From Paenibacillus durus (lineage in GTDB: Bacteria; Bacillota; Bacilli; Paenibacillales; Paenibacillaceae): a stretch of 64,000 bases of DNA. Under the pieces are notes generated by a model. It was not told where the DNA came from, did not search any database, and saw only the letters and a list, made by a program, of their open reading frames with translations. The DNA lies in assembly GCF_000756615.1 (NCBI RefSeq), contig NZ_CP009288.1, forward strand, positions 1,736,001 through 1,800,000, written 5' to 3'. Both the position numbers and the translations under genes were made by a program. Position 1 is the first letter of the stretch; every line of letters starts with the position of its first letter. Of this stretch, positions 50,680 to 59,803 are shown piece by piece.

Positions 50680-52282
50680 CTGGACAGTGAAAAGTTCAAA
50701 TGCTTAAGAAGCCAGCAAATCCGCGTCCATATGGCGTTTTTCCTGCTTGAAACGAATAATTTGGGTTAGGGTTAGGTGCGGGCTTTGGGCTAACAGGCGA
50801 AAAATCGATTTACGCAGATAGACCATAACGGTGGCCTCGGAGACGATCGCTTTTGAAGGCGTTCGGAGGTAGCGCCAAAACAAGCCCGGCGTACGCGTAG
50901 AAAACCGCAACGCGATCATCTGGACCGAGCCTGTCGCGATGCAACTGCACATCACAAATCTCTCAATGGCTTCTAGCGTGAGCCGAATCCGTTTCTGGTC
51001 GGCTTCGTCTGTCACCTGTTCCAACGGATGCCCCTCATTCTTACGCAGATACCGCTTGAGCTTAGGCATCGATTTGCTCCAGAAGCGATAGCCAAAGGCG
51101 CCGATCACTTGCTTCATTTCCCGGAAGGTGCATTCGATTTTGAACCGATAGCCGTAAAGGGTGATGATCTCCGTTGCTTCAAGCGTCAAATCTGTGCTCA
51201 CCAAAATAGAGGGCTGCCCCCGATGCAGCACCAGCACAAAGCGCAAGGGCTGGTACAAGCCTTGTCCCCACAACAGATCTAGGCACAAAAACGAAACGGA
51301 TTCTTCTTTGCCATATAGTAACAGGGTGGCCGTCTGAAACTCCGCGGCTCGCGTTTGAAACAACTCTTTCAGCTTGCCCTTCTTGCCCTTCTTTGGCGGG
51401 CGGCCCCGGCCCGGTTTCTTAGCTGCGGGCGGCTCATAGGCAATGGCGTTGGTTTTGGCCTTTGTGACGAGATCCAGACAAGCCTTATTTGAAGTCTGGC
51501 TCCGCTTCCATTGCTCCAAAGCAGGAATGGACAGGAAGTAGCGGTCCAGAAGTAGCAAGGCGCTGCCGAACGTCTTTGCAGCGGCAAAGCCCTGATCGAT
51601 CATTTGCACGACATGGGAGGCTGGTTCTTGTTCGGCGGATGCGTTCCAGTTCCGAATCGCCTTCACCCCGTCTTGCAGATTCATAAGCAGCGGCAAATAA
51701 AACCACTTGGTTGGCGTCCCTGCCAACACGCCGATGGCGCCAAACAGATGGCCGAAGATGTATTCGCCTTTGGATGAATTTTCCGATTCCTGATGTAATT
51801 TCTTCACACCAGGCATTCGCCGACCTTCCTTGGCCTGCTTCATCCCATCTCCGACGAGTACGACACGCTCATGAACAACCATCAAGGGAGCTGTCTTGCG
51901 GACAACTTGAAGCCAGGTCTGCCGAAGGGATTCCAGTGACCAAGCAGAGGAACGAAAAAAATGGATCAAGGTCTCGTAGCAACGCGGATGCAACGAAAGA
52001 TCCCGGAGGATGGAAGTTACGCCCAACTGATCGGAACGCAGCATAAGGCCGATGACGGTTATCACAAACCAGTGAAAGGCGGCTCGTCTGGAAAAGCAGG
52101 AACGAAATTGAAGCAAAATTTTATCGATGAATGGGAGCATAGGTCTGGTCAATCGCTCGGAAATGGGGTAGACTACTGTCTATAACCCTTTCAGCGATTC
52201 TATCCTTTCGTGTGAGAACCTTAGGATACCATACAATCGCCCGATTGGGTTATTTTTCTATAGAGAACTTTTCACTGTCCAG
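50680..52282 (-). mobile_element. 1603-bp insertion sequence with perfect 18-bp terminal inverted repeats
   Basis: The ends are CTGGACAGTGAAAAGTTC (50680-50697) and its exact reverse complement (52265-52282). It contains one transposase gene of the IS4/IS701-like DDE group. At most three flanking bases (TTA) match across the two sides, and the sides belong to different genes, so the original target duplication is lost. Confidence 0.92.
50704..52152 (-). CDS. DDE transposase (IS4/IS701-like)
   Basis: The 482-residue protein has a catalytic layout with Asp in VLVGDGMKQAKEG, a second Asp in LLLLDRYFLS and the Glu of the YREK-like motif FKIECTFREMKQVIGA. An arginine-glycine-proline linker (KKPGRGRPPKKGKKGK) lies in the middle. 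It is intact end to end and the element may still be mobile. The terminal repeats lie 24 and 130 bases from its ends. Confidence 0.9.
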   Translation of the reverse strand: MTRPMLPFIDKILLQFRSCFSRRAAFHWFVITVIGLMLRSDQLGVTSILRDLSLHPRCYETLIHFFRSSAWSLESLRQTWLQVVRKTAPLMVVHERVVLVGDGMKQAKEGRRMPGVKKLHQESENSSKGEYIFGHLFGAIGVLAGTPTKWFYLPLLMNLQDGVKAIRNWNASAEQEPASHVVQMIDQGFAAAKTFGSALLLLDRYFLSIPALEQWKRSQTSNKACLDLVTKAKTNAIAYEPPAAKKPGRGRPPKKGKKGKLKELFQTRAAEFQTATLLLYGKEESVSFLCLDLLWGQGLYQPLRFVLVLHRGQPSILVSTDLTLEATEIITLYGYRFKIECTFREMKQVIGAFGYRFWSKSMPKLKRYLRKNEGHPLEQVTDEADQKRIRLTLEAIERFVMCSCIATGSVQMIALRFSTRTPGLFWRYLRTPSKAIVSEATVMVYLRKSIFRLLAQSPHLTLTQIIRFKQEKRHMDADLLAS

Positions 52283-52555
52283 TTATTTAGTGAAGAAAAT
52301 ATTGGAGGGAAAAAGCTTCCTTTAGAAAACACTATAAATTTGTACTGCGGGCTAGTACCTTTAGTTCCAATATGGATAAATGTATCATATGTGAAGATGA
52401 ATCAAGATACTGCTTTTTTCAAGTTGCAAAACAGCTTAAGATTTAGAAAGCCTACATTATTAAGGAATGTAGAAACCGGCCATCCCCCTTTAGGGCATTA
52501 TTTAACCATCAAAAATGATTACGAGAAATTGTGTATTTACAATCACAGTAAATAG
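52283..52555 (+). pseudogene. C-terminal fragment of an unknown gene, cut by the insertion sequence
   Basis: The frame is open from the end of the insertion sequence and ends at TAG 52555: LFSEENIGGKKLPLENTINLY, then LVPLVPIWINVSYVKMNQDTAFFKLQNSLRF. No start or ribosome site is present. It is on the opposite strand from, and unrelated to, the symporter fragment on the other side. I do not recognise it. Confidence 0.5.
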
Positions 52556-52827
52556 GATCGTACAATCCAACCACTAAAAAACTTGATACTTGATAAACTC
52601 TTTAAAGGCTTATTTATAGTCAACGTCACAATTATAGTTGTATGAGGATTAAGAATAATAAGTACTGGTATCATTAGAAAATAGTATTTTCTCAAAATCT
52701 TGATGAAGTAGAGGGTATGATATTAACATCATCTATCATGCCCTCAGGCTCTACTTAGATTTTTATACTTAGAAAATTAATAACCAAATTTTCGATTTAA
52801 ATAGTTTTTAATATGAAGGAGATTATT

Positions 52828-53355
52828 ATGGATGAATTTCGAGTAAATAAAAGTGACAGAAGTATTTTCTTGTCGCTCATAATCATTCTATTGACAGATA
52901 TATTGTTTCTAGTGTACTCCATCATTGCGGTTAATACTAAAATTTACTTTATTTGTGAGCTTCTATTCTTTACAATATTACCCGTTATTATCCTTTATTC
53001 TTTGGTACTATCTATCATTAATAAGTTTAAGCAATATTATGGTAAATCTTCAGTTTTCATTAAACCTGCGGTTATTATCTTGTATTTATGTTTTGTTTTG
53101 TTTAACAAATCCTACCTGCTTAATATGTATCTTGATATCCCTAATTTGATTAGTGGTAATTACCGCATGGTTGAGGGAAAACCAAGAAATATCAGTATCG
53201 AAGGCACTAAAATCCGTTCCCAATTTTTTGAAGTGAATAAAATTAAGTTTGATATTAAGACATATTTATATAACAAGCATATTAGGAGCTATGAGAGATA
53301 TAAAATATTATATTTACAAAATAGTAAGTACATAATAAGAATTGAAAAAATATAG
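52828..53355 (+). CDS. AT-rich membrane protein of unknown function
   Basis: From ATG 52828 (AAGGAG eight bases upstream) the protein has ~175 residues: three hydrophobic helices (SIFLSLIIILLTDILFLVYS, YFICELLFFTILPVIILYSL, AVIILYLCFVLFNKSYLL) and a basic extracytoplasmic or cytoplasmic tail (ISIEGTKIRSQFFEVNKIKF). Base composition is much more AT-rich than the flanking operons, as for small horizontally acquired genes. An upstream in-frame ATG at 52813 would contain the ribosome site. The family is not recognised. Confidence 0.6.
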   Translation: MDEFRVNKSDRSIFLSLIIILLTDILFLVYSIIAVNTKIYFICELLFFTILPVIILYSLVLSIINKFKQYYGKSSVFIKPAVIILYLCFVLFNKSYLLNMYLDIPNLISGNYRMVEGKPRNISIEGTKIRSQFFEVNKIKFDIKTYLYNKHIRSYERYKILYLQNSKYIIRIEKI

Positions 53356-53746
53356 GGGTTCGTATTCAAATCGTGAACGGAGAGACCAATCTGCCTGCGG
53401 AGTACCACTACAAATGATGAACGCCTGCCATACAGTCCTTTCATTCAATGCACTTTTAATCGTATTCAAAAAAAGGTAGTGAGGAATCTTAAATAAGGAA
53501 AAGTGTTTTAGTACTATTATTCACTCTTTTAGCGATTGTGGTTACAGCGTGTGGAAATAAGCACTGGATCGATTCATGGAAGTGCTCAGGGGAGATATTA
53601 CACCGTAGCGTTCTTAAAAGCTTCGCTTTCCGTAATCTCGGTGAAAAGATGCTCTTAAGTCCATAGTATAACGAATTCGCGAAGCCGGATAAGGATATAC
53701 GGTCATCGGAACGATTTCCAGTTGGTGGCTATACTTTACAAAAACA
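53356..53746 (+). pseudogene. Decayed lipoprotein gene and other relics
   Basis: At 53493-53666 a frame without a start codon reads KSVLVLLFTLLAIVVTACGNKHW, a clear lipoprotein signal with lipobox VTAC, then loses sense. Just before it, 53362-53417 reads RIQIVNGETNLPAEYHYK to a stop, another protein fragment. The interval is probably rearrangement debris connected with the neighbouring insertion sequence. No intact gene is seen. Confidence 0.5.
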
Positions 53747-53777
53747 CCCGTTCCCCGGCCAAGTCCGGGAAACGGCC
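53747..53777. terminator. Terminator of the minus-strand glycosyltransferase operon
   Basis: CCCGTTCCCCGG and CCGGGAAACGG form a strong stem, with T-runs on both strands (TTGTTTT on plus; TTTTTGT on minus). Confidence 0.75.
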
Positions 53778-53798
53778 GCGTTGTTTTAGTTGTCTATT

Positions 53799-54764
53799 TT
53801 ACAGATTATGACTGTGTCCAATAACCTTCTCGTAGATTTTCAAGTAACGCTCAGCCATCTTTTCTTTTGTAAATCGGCTAGCGACATACTGACGAAGCTG
53901 CTGGGGATGGACGGATGCATCACCCATAATCATCTTCGCCATATCCTCCGCGCTTTCACACAAGAATTGGGGAAATCCTGATAATACTTCCGGGACAGCC
54001 CCTCTTGGGAATGCGGCAACAGGCGTTCCGCAGGCCATCGCTTCAATCATCACCAGTCCAAATTGCTCTTCGCAAGCGGTCGGGAACATAAGCCATTTGG
54101 CATGCCGCAGTAATTCTTGCTTTTCCTTTCCATGGACTTCATTGACATATTCGATGTTAGGACTGTTATTAATTCGTGGAAGGATCTGATTAAACAGGTC
54201 TCCGTCCCAGGCGGGACCTGCTATGATCGTTCTTACACCTGTCATTTCGGCCACATCGATCGCAGTATGCACGCCTTTTTCCCAATCAATCCGTCCTAGA
54301 AACAGCACATAATCGTCTTTGCGCTCACTAAATTTATACTCGTTTAGGTCAATTCCATTGTGTACATAAAATCCTTTATACCGGTTAGGAGACTGTTTAA
54401 GCTTCGTACGGCTCACATATACAGGATGCTTTACCGGGAGATGAAGCGACCATTCCGTGTGAATCGTGGAGACCGTTGGAATGTTTAGGTCTTCCTGTCC
54501 AAACAGGAGATCATGGGTATGGTCGTGTATGATATCGGTATTGTCCGGAATCGTATCAAGAACGAAATCCTTGATGCTGTCCGTTTCATACCGGTGTCCG
54601 TACGGAATGACGACAGCACGGCTTCGGCTCGCTGCGAGAGCATACACATAGACTTCATGTCCCATATCGACAAGCGCATCCGATAAATTGTAAACGACCC
54701 TTTCGAGACCTCCGCTGCCGGGAAGAGGAATGATGTTCGGAGCGATCTGAACAATGATCACCAT
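53799..54764 (-). CDS. Glycosyltransferase family 4 protein
   Basis: A 321-residue GT-B enzyme: PLPGSGGLERVVYNLSDALVDMGHEVYVYA at the N-terminus, HNGIDLNEYKF in the linker, VLFLGRIDWEKGVHTAIDVA and the nucleotide-sugar motif EEQFGLVMIEAMACGTPVAAFPRGAVPEV. It is a cytosolic retaining transferase. It is the last gene of a minus-strand set with a PIG-L deacetylase and two other glycosyltransferases, next to spore coat kinases, so it probably builds a spore-surface glycan. Sugar specificity is unknown. Confidence 0.92.
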   Translation of the reverse strand: MVIIVQIAPNIIPLPGSGGLERVVYNLSDALVDMGHEVYVYALAASRSRAVVIPYGHRYETDSIKDFVLDTIPDNTDIIHDHTHDLLFGQEDLNIPTVSTIHTEWSLHLPVKHPVYVSRTKLKQSPNRYKGFYVHNGIDLNEYKFSERKDDYVLFLGRIDWEKGVHTAIDVAEMTGVRTIIAGPAWDGDLFNQILPRINNSPNIEYVNEVHGKEKQELLRHAKWLMFPTACEEQFGLVMIEAMACGTPVAAFPRGAVPEVLSGFPQFLCESAEDMAKMIMGDASVHPQQLRQYVASRFTKEKMAERYLKIYEKVIGHSHNL

Positions 54765-54814
54765 AAATCACCTCTGCTTAAAATCATGGAAGCTTAAGAT
54801 TCCCATGGGTCAAT

Positions 54815-55324
54815 CTAAATTAACCGCTCATTCACGATGAATGGCATCAGTTGTTCAATTACATACATTTGGCTTTTATAGTGCTGCAATAATTGGAGTT
54901 TCATCTGCAATATATGATATGGAAGCGGATCATCCGCTCTTTCAAATACATACAGATTATCTAAATCCATGCTGTGCAAAATACGGGACAACGACCGGTG
55001 CTGGCTATGCCCGTATTCCCCTTCCAGATTATGAGTGACAACTTTATGGAAATCTCCGGAATCTAATACGTCTCTTAAAGCGTCTCCCACTTCTTCTTCA
55101 TCAAACTCTCCATTGTATTCGTCCGGGAAATCCCATATTTCGAACTCGGCGCCAACGAAATTCATTGCTTCCTGGAATTCCCTGGAACGAGTCTCGTTGC
55201 TTTCGTTGGTTAAGCAAATGACTTTCCAGCCTGACTCCTGGATTAAGGCTCCGCCTCCAAATATGCTTTCATCGTCAGGATGAGCGACGATCATTAGCTT
55301 ATCTGCTTCCGAATAGGCTGACAT
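54815..55324 (-). CDS. PIG-L family LmbE-like N-deacetylase
   Basis: The 169-residue protein has the zinc-binding AHPDDESIFGGG near the N-terminus, THNLEGEYGHSQHR with the late zinc histidine, and the usual Rossmann-like fold. The family removes acetyl groups from GlcNAc-containing lipids, mycothiol or bacillithiol precursors, and surface sugars. The ATG at 55324 overlaps the TGA of the upstream glycosyltransferase gene; GTG 55327 is an alternative. The context suggests that it trims an N-acetylated sugar in the glycan made by its neighbours. Confidence 0.9.
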   Translation of the reverse strand: MSAYSEADKLMIVAHPDDESIFGGGALIQESGWKVICLTNESNETRSREFQEAMNFVGAEFEIWDFPDEYNGEFDEEEVGDALRDVLDSGDFHKVVTHNLEGEYGHSQHRSLSRILHSMDLDNLYVFERADDPLPYHILQMKLQLLQHYKSQMYVIEQLMPFIVNERLI

Positions 55325-56643
55325 CACTCCACCTCGTAGGGGGCATAACGGTCTTTTAGAATGTTGGTATATACGTTTATCAGCATATCTGTAGTACGGG
55401 TGAAGTTGAATTGTTCCTTTACCAGATTTCGGTTTACCCAGCCTGTTTCCATCTTTTCTTGAACCGGCATATCCAGCGCTCGCTTAATATCTGCTTTTAA
55501 CTTCTCTACTGTCCAGCCTTCATCGGCATGATGGTCACCGAACCATGTCTCCCATGCTGCCCGGTAATTACCTGGATGCACCAGTCCGACAAAGCCCTTC
55601 ACACCAACAGCGACCACAGGACGACAGCAGGCCAGAGCCTCTAGGGCGGCTCTCCCGGTGCCAACAAAGACATCGCAAATAGAATAATAGGAAGACATAT
55701 TGAGAGTATTTCCCAGCAAATGAATGAATTTTCCATTCATTTCTTTATGGATCACATCAACCAGTGATTTAATACTCTCACTATGCCGCCCTTCGCCGGT
55801 CACGAGGATGTTCAGGTTAGGGTAGTGTTCAGCCTTTAACCGTCTGCAAGCTTCTATAATGTCTCTGCAAATGTCCGCTTTTTCCCAAGACAATCTGCCG
55901 GTGTACATAATAACGGGCGCGCCTTTTGGAATTCCCAGTTCTTCGCGCAAGTCACTCTGAATAAGGGAGCGGTAATTGAACTGTATGGTATCAATTCCGT
56001 TAGGAATCAATTGGACAGGCATCTCTTTTACCGGCAGTTGTTTCACTATGGATGGGCTAACGCAGACAACCGCCGCGCTGCTTTTGATCAGCTCGAATTC
56101 ATGGAATGTAAATGGGAGTAACATGTGGAGCGTCCATAAGCGGGGGATGCACAATTGATCTGCGGCTTTTGCGGCAAAAGAACCGGAAGGGATTTGATGA
56201 ATGTGAACGACTGTAATTCCTTCCGTATTCATGATTTGTTTTAATTGGGAGATAATCTTCTGCTCATCGGCATCATTAACTATATATTCGTTCGTAACGA
56301 AGTTAATCTCATATACGGGACAGCCTAATGCGGCGAATGCATCACACATTTCCCCGCGTTTCGCGGCTACAACGACGTGAATACCGTTTCTAAGCAATTC
56401 CCGTACGCATGTCAGAACGTGCGTTTCGGTTCCGCCGATGTTAAATTGGTCCAGCACCATTAAAATGCGCAGGTCTCTAACTGAATATCGCGATTCCATG
56501 CTGTAATTCGATTCATCTTTATTAAGCCAGACCACTTGCTTGGGCGGTTGGGTGTTCACGACGTATTGTACAATCGGCTTTTGGGTGTATATGCGTTTCT
56601 TAACCGTGCGTTTCTTGCTGCGATCCTCTACCTTTTTTTTCAA
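55324..56643 (-). CDS. Glycosyltransferase family 4 protein with basic N-terminal extension
   Basis: The 439-residue protein begins with a very basic tail (MKKKVEDRSKKRTVKKRIY, ~55 residues to the GT domain). The GT-B domain follows: ILMVLDQFNIGGTETHVLTCVRELL, IPNGIDTIQF, VIMYTGRLSWEKADICRDII and GTGRAALEALACCRPVVAVG. The basic tail may bind membranes or coat proteins. It lies 14 bases after the GT2 gene and overlaps the deacetylase gene, as part of one operon. Confidence 0.92.
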   Translation of the reverse strand: MKKKVEDRSKKRTVKKRIYTQKPIVQYVVNTQPPKQVVWLNKDESNYSMESRYSVRDLRILMVLDQFNIGGTETHVLTCVRELLRNGIHVVVAAKRGEMCDAFAALGCPVYEINFVTNEYIVNDADEQKIISQLKQIMNTEGITVVHIHQIPSGSFAAKAADQLCIPRLWTLHMLLPFTFHEFELIKSSAAVVCVSPSIVKQLPVKEMPVQLIPNGIDTIQFNYRSLIQSDLREELGIPKGAPVIMYTGRLSWEKADICRDIIEACRRLKAEHYPNLNILVTGEGRHSESIKSLVDVIHKEMNGKFIHLLGNTLNMSSYYSICDVFVGTGRAALEALACCRPVVAVGVKGFVGLVHPGNYRAAWETWFGDHHADEGWTVEKLKADIKRALDMPVQEKMETGWVNRNLVKEQFNFTRTTDMLINVYTNILKDRYAPYEVE

Positions 56644-56657
56644 TCTGATTCAGCTCC

Positions 56658-57341
56658 TTATTCTGGATAAAACTCACGGGACCGCTGGGCCGGATGAGAG
56701 CGGTAATAATACAGGGTCTCCCGCAGATTTTCTACCCGGATGCCATGATAAACGCACTTGGCAATAAACTCATAATCCTCGGCTCCATTCATGTTCCGGG
56801 AAAGTCCTCCCAAGCGATCGAATACACTGCCTCGAAACAAAATGGTCGGATGAGAAACGCAATGCTCTCCTATCGCATATCTCTTGGGAATATCCTCACC
56901 ATAACTTAGCCAATTAGATGGGGTTTGTTTGAGAATGTCGCTTTCTTCAAAAGCCATATAGTTCGTGCCGACCAAGCCGATCTCCGGGTGGTTCATCAGA
57001 AACTCGACCTGCTTACGAATCCTTTCGGGATGGGAGTAGTCATCCGCATCGTGAATGGCGATATATTCTCCGCTTGCCATAAACAGCCCCGTAGTCAGAG
57101 AACCGGAGAATCCTACATTACGAGGCAGCTGAAGCAGTGTGAAGCGGGGGAATCGCCGGCGGGCCTGCCACAACTGGATACGATCGGCAGATCTATCCGT
57201 CGACGCATCATCTACAATGATGAATTCTATGTTTGGGTAGGTTTGCTCGTATAAATGATCCAGACAGTCCTCAATGTAAGATTCCGCGTTAAAGCACGGG
57301 ATCACGATGCTTACAAGCTGGTCAATTCGTGCAAGCGGCAC
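56658..57341 (-). CDS. Glycosyltransferase family 2 protein
   Basis: A 227-residue GT-A enzyme: VSIVIPCFNAESYIEDCLDHLYEQTYPNIEFIIVDDASTD, the metal-binding HDADDYSHPERI, and the acceptor-side GAEDYEFIAKCVYHG. It transfers a sugar from a nucleotide donor. It is the first gene of the minus-strand glycan operon, divergent from the glycosyltransferase-lectin gene at 57518. Confidence 0.93.
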   Translation of the reverse strand: MPLARIDQLVSIVIPCFNAESYIEDCLDHLYEQTYPNIEFIIVDDASTDRSADRIQLWQARRRFPRFTLLQLPRNVGFSGSLTTGLFMASGEYIAIHDADDYSHPERIRKQVEFLMNHPEIGLVGTNYMAFEESDILKQTPSNWLSYGEDIPKRYAIGEHCVSHPTILFRGSVFDRLGGLSRNMNGAEDYEFIAKCVYHGIRVENLRETLYYYRSHPAQRSREFYPE

Positions 57342-57517
57342 AGGTCAACCCCTCCATTCCAACAATCATGTCTGTTCACCATATGAACTAAAGAAAACAT
57401 TTGAAAGGGGTAACTGTATATTTTCCTAAATTATATAAGGAAATATGTACCTACCCAATCAAAATTGGGGGTTAGAAATACAATAACAGCGGCACAACAT
57501 AAGGAAGGTGATTTATC

Positions 57518-58981
57518 GTGACGGAAAGCAGTGATTACACTGAATATACGGACTATTCAGCGTATTCTGAGTACACGGACTATCCACGCAAAAAAATCTG
57601 TTTTGCCATATTGGTGCATAATCGAAGTGAAGTTCTCATCGATTTATTAGACAATATCCGCTGTTACTGTCCTAACAGTTCTGTCGTCTTGTACAACGGT
57701 GGAGATGACCCGGAATTATGCAAAGGTGTGGGATATCCGGTATGCCCAACCAGCAGAAAATTATATTACGGGGTAACCGCAATATATATGCTTGAAGTGA
57801 TGGAGTGGCTCGAGGATATTGATTATTCCTACGATGTACTTATTAATCTGGATTCTGATGTTTTGTTTGCCAGAGAAGGCTTTGAGCAGTTCATTCTTAA
57901 CGAGATGAAAGACAAGGAATACATGGGTGTCGGTACGAAAATACCGGATGATGATTTTTATTGCTTAGTACAACTTAGGCAGGAATTCAACCAATGGATC
58001 CCCCTGCTGGGAAACGAACCTTATAGGGAGTCCTTTAACGTAGGGCAGGTATACAGCAGGAAATTGGTCCTTCGCTTATTACATGATGACCAGTATGAAT
58101 TGTTAAAAAGTAACCTCCGTGATACAAAGTCCTTCGGAGTAGATGAGATTGTCTTTGTCACGATGGTTGAACGGCTTGGCTATAAATTGCATGCTTACCG
58201 GGAGGATGTTGCATCAGCTATTCGTTATCGGCCGCATTTTCCATTGGATGAGATGGTCAGTCTTGTGAATTTTCAACTTGAATGCTCTCTCATTCATCCG
58301 GTCTTTCGGGAGCTTAAGGATGAAGCAAGAAGCTTTATCCGGGAGGCAATGAAACGGAAAATTCAGCTCAGTCCCGACTATCAAGAACGATTTATGGAAG
58401 AGTATCTCGGCGAAATGCCTTATCTTATTCGCAGAAGCAAGTATTATGGCAAAAAAATAGAATGGCTTGCCGCCTCAGAGGATAAAGGGCTGCTTTACTG
58501 GAGGGAAAATCAATCAGGCAGAACTAAAGATATCTTGTTTGGCCCCTATGCATTCGGAAGCGAAAAGATTGAAGGATTAACAGCGCTTGAAAGCAGATTC
58601 GGCAATCTTGAAGCGGTATGCCGAACCGGCAACAGGCTTGTGCATTATTGGAGAGATGAGCATACCGGGGAATGGTCGCCATCTGAACCATTTGCGGAAG
58701 GTGTCACGGGAATGCCCGCTTTTCTGGAGAGCAGCTACGGAAATTTCGAGGTGGTTGCCCCGCTTAAGGAGGGGGGGCTGGGTCATTGGTGGAGAAACAA
58801 CGACGATCCCATGCTTCCATGGTTTGGCCCGATCGTATTCGGTACAGAGCAGTATGACGAAGTGATTTTAGTAGAGAACAATGAGAAACAATTGACAGCA
58901 ATTTCATGTAAAGAAGGCAAGTATCAATACTACGTTAGGGACGACCACAACAGCTGGGTGTGGTATGGACCTTACGATTAA
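57518..58981 (+). CDS. Glycosyltransferase-like protein fused to a PLL-type lectin beta-propeller
   Basis: A 487-residue protein. A Tyr-rich N-terminal tract (SSDYTEYTDYSAYSEYTDYP) precedes a GT-A-like domain with CFAILVHNRSEVLIDLLDNI and the DxD-type metal site NLDSDVLF. The last ~180 residues are four propeller-like repeats (GLLYWRENQSG, LVHYWRDEHTG, LGHWWRNNDDP, YQYYVRDDHNS, each followed by a W/Y-F/Y-GP turn) as in fucose-binding PLL/tachylectin-like proteins. A glycan-building enzyme with its own glycan-binding module is an unusual fusion. AGGAAGGTG precedes the start. It heads a plus-strand operon with two kinases. Confidence 0.82.
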   Translation: MTESSDYTEYTDYSAYSEYTDYPRKKICFAILVHNRSEVLIDLLDNIRCYCPNSSVVLYNGGDDPELCKGVGYPVCPTSRKLYYGVTAIYMLEVMEWLEDIDYSYDVLINLDSDVLFAREGFEQFILNEMKDKEYMGVGTKIPDDDFYCLVQLRQEFNQWIPLLGNEPYRESFNVGQVYSRKLVLRLLHDDQYELLKSNLRDTKSFGVDEIVFVTMVERLGYKLHAYREDVASAIRYRPHFPLDEMVSLVNFQLECSLIHPVFRELKDEARSFIREAMKRKIQLSPDYQERFMEEYLGEMPYLIRRSKYYGKKIEWLAASEDKGLLYWRENQSGRTKDILFGPYAFGSEKIEGLTALESRFGNLEAVCRTGNRLVHYWRDEHTGEWSPSEPFAEGVTGMPAFLESSYGNFEVVAPLKEGGLGHWWRNNDDPMLPWFGPIVFGTEQYDEVILVENNEKQLTAISCKEGKYQYYVRDDHNSWVWYGPYD

Positions 58982-58995
58982 GAGGTTGAGGACCG

Positions 58996-59784
58996 ATGAG
59001 CATCCTGGCTGTGCAATACATTAGACCAATGGATGATGGATGGACACTCCCGCATCTGTTCAAATGCGAGGACGGTCAAACCTATGTTGTTAAATTCATT
59101 AATAATCGTTCCGGTTCTGGTATATTAGCGAACGAGCTGATTGCTTATCGTCTGGGGAAATGGCTTGGATTGCCGATTCCACCCTATCGCATTATTCAGA
59201 TAACACGGGATATTGTGGATATGTTCCCTGTTTTGAAAAGCATGGATATCCCTGCAGGCCTGCACCTTGGCAGCTTATATTTCGAACAAGGGACGACCTT
59301 GCTGGGAGAATTCAATTTGGCATTATGCAAAAATTTTCATCATGCAGCCGGGATGATTGTATTTGATCATTGGATTAATAATTGGGACCGGCATACCGCA
59401 GAGTCCAATCTTTTATATATACCGGATGAGCGGAAAATTCAACTGATTGATCACTCGGATGCTTTTTTCGGACCGTATTGGGATAAAGAAGAATTTATGG
59501 AAGACAGTGATAGAATGGATGTGTTCTGGGGTCCTTTATATGAAAGATTTGTTCCTTTTATCGACGGCCCGGACCCGTTCGGTCATTATGTTTCGTTAGT
59601 CGAACAGGTAAGCGAGAAAACGGTGATTCAAGCGGTACAGGGGCTTCCAAAACAGTGGAATATCTCCCGGGAAGATGTGACTGGGCTGATTGATTTTTTA
59701 ATGTGCAGGAAGAACCTCGTTCGGGGTGCTTTGGAGGAATTAAGAGACTATTTTCCGATCTGGAATAACGCGCCTCAATATTAG
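58996..59784 (+). CDS. HipA-like kinase family protein
   Basis: A 262-residue protein with the HipA-like kinase pattern: YVVKFINNRSGSGILANELIAYRLGKWLGLPIPP (ATP-anchoring Lys and Glu), VFDHWINNWDRHTAESNLLY (catalytic loop, Asp/Asn) and IQLIDHSDAFFG (metal-binding Asp). Unlike HipA toxins it lacks a HipB partner and sits in a spore-glycan locus, so it more likely phosphorylates a sugar or coat component. It is 15 bases after the lectin fusion gene and ~20 bases before the CotS-like gene. Confidence 0.85.
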   Translation: MSILAVQYIRPMDDGWTLPHLFKCEDGQTYVVKFINNRSGSGILANELIAYRLGKWLGLPIPPYRIIQITRDIVDMFPVLKSMDIPAGLHLGSLYFEQGTTLLGEFNLALCKNFHHAAGMIVFDHWINNWDRHTAESNLLYIPDERKIQLIDHSDAFFGPYWDKEEFMEDSDRMDVFWGPLYERFVPFIDGPDPFGHYVSLVEQVSEKTVIQAVQGLPKQWNISREDVTGLIDFLMCRKNLVRGALEELRDYFPIWNNAPQY

Positions 59785-59803
59785 CCTGACGAGGTGATTC
59801 TTT

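Noticed and set aside
58996..59784. HipBA toxin-antitoxin system
   Set aside because: No HipB-like helix-turn-helix gene is adjacent and the gene is embedded in a glycan/spore coat operon.
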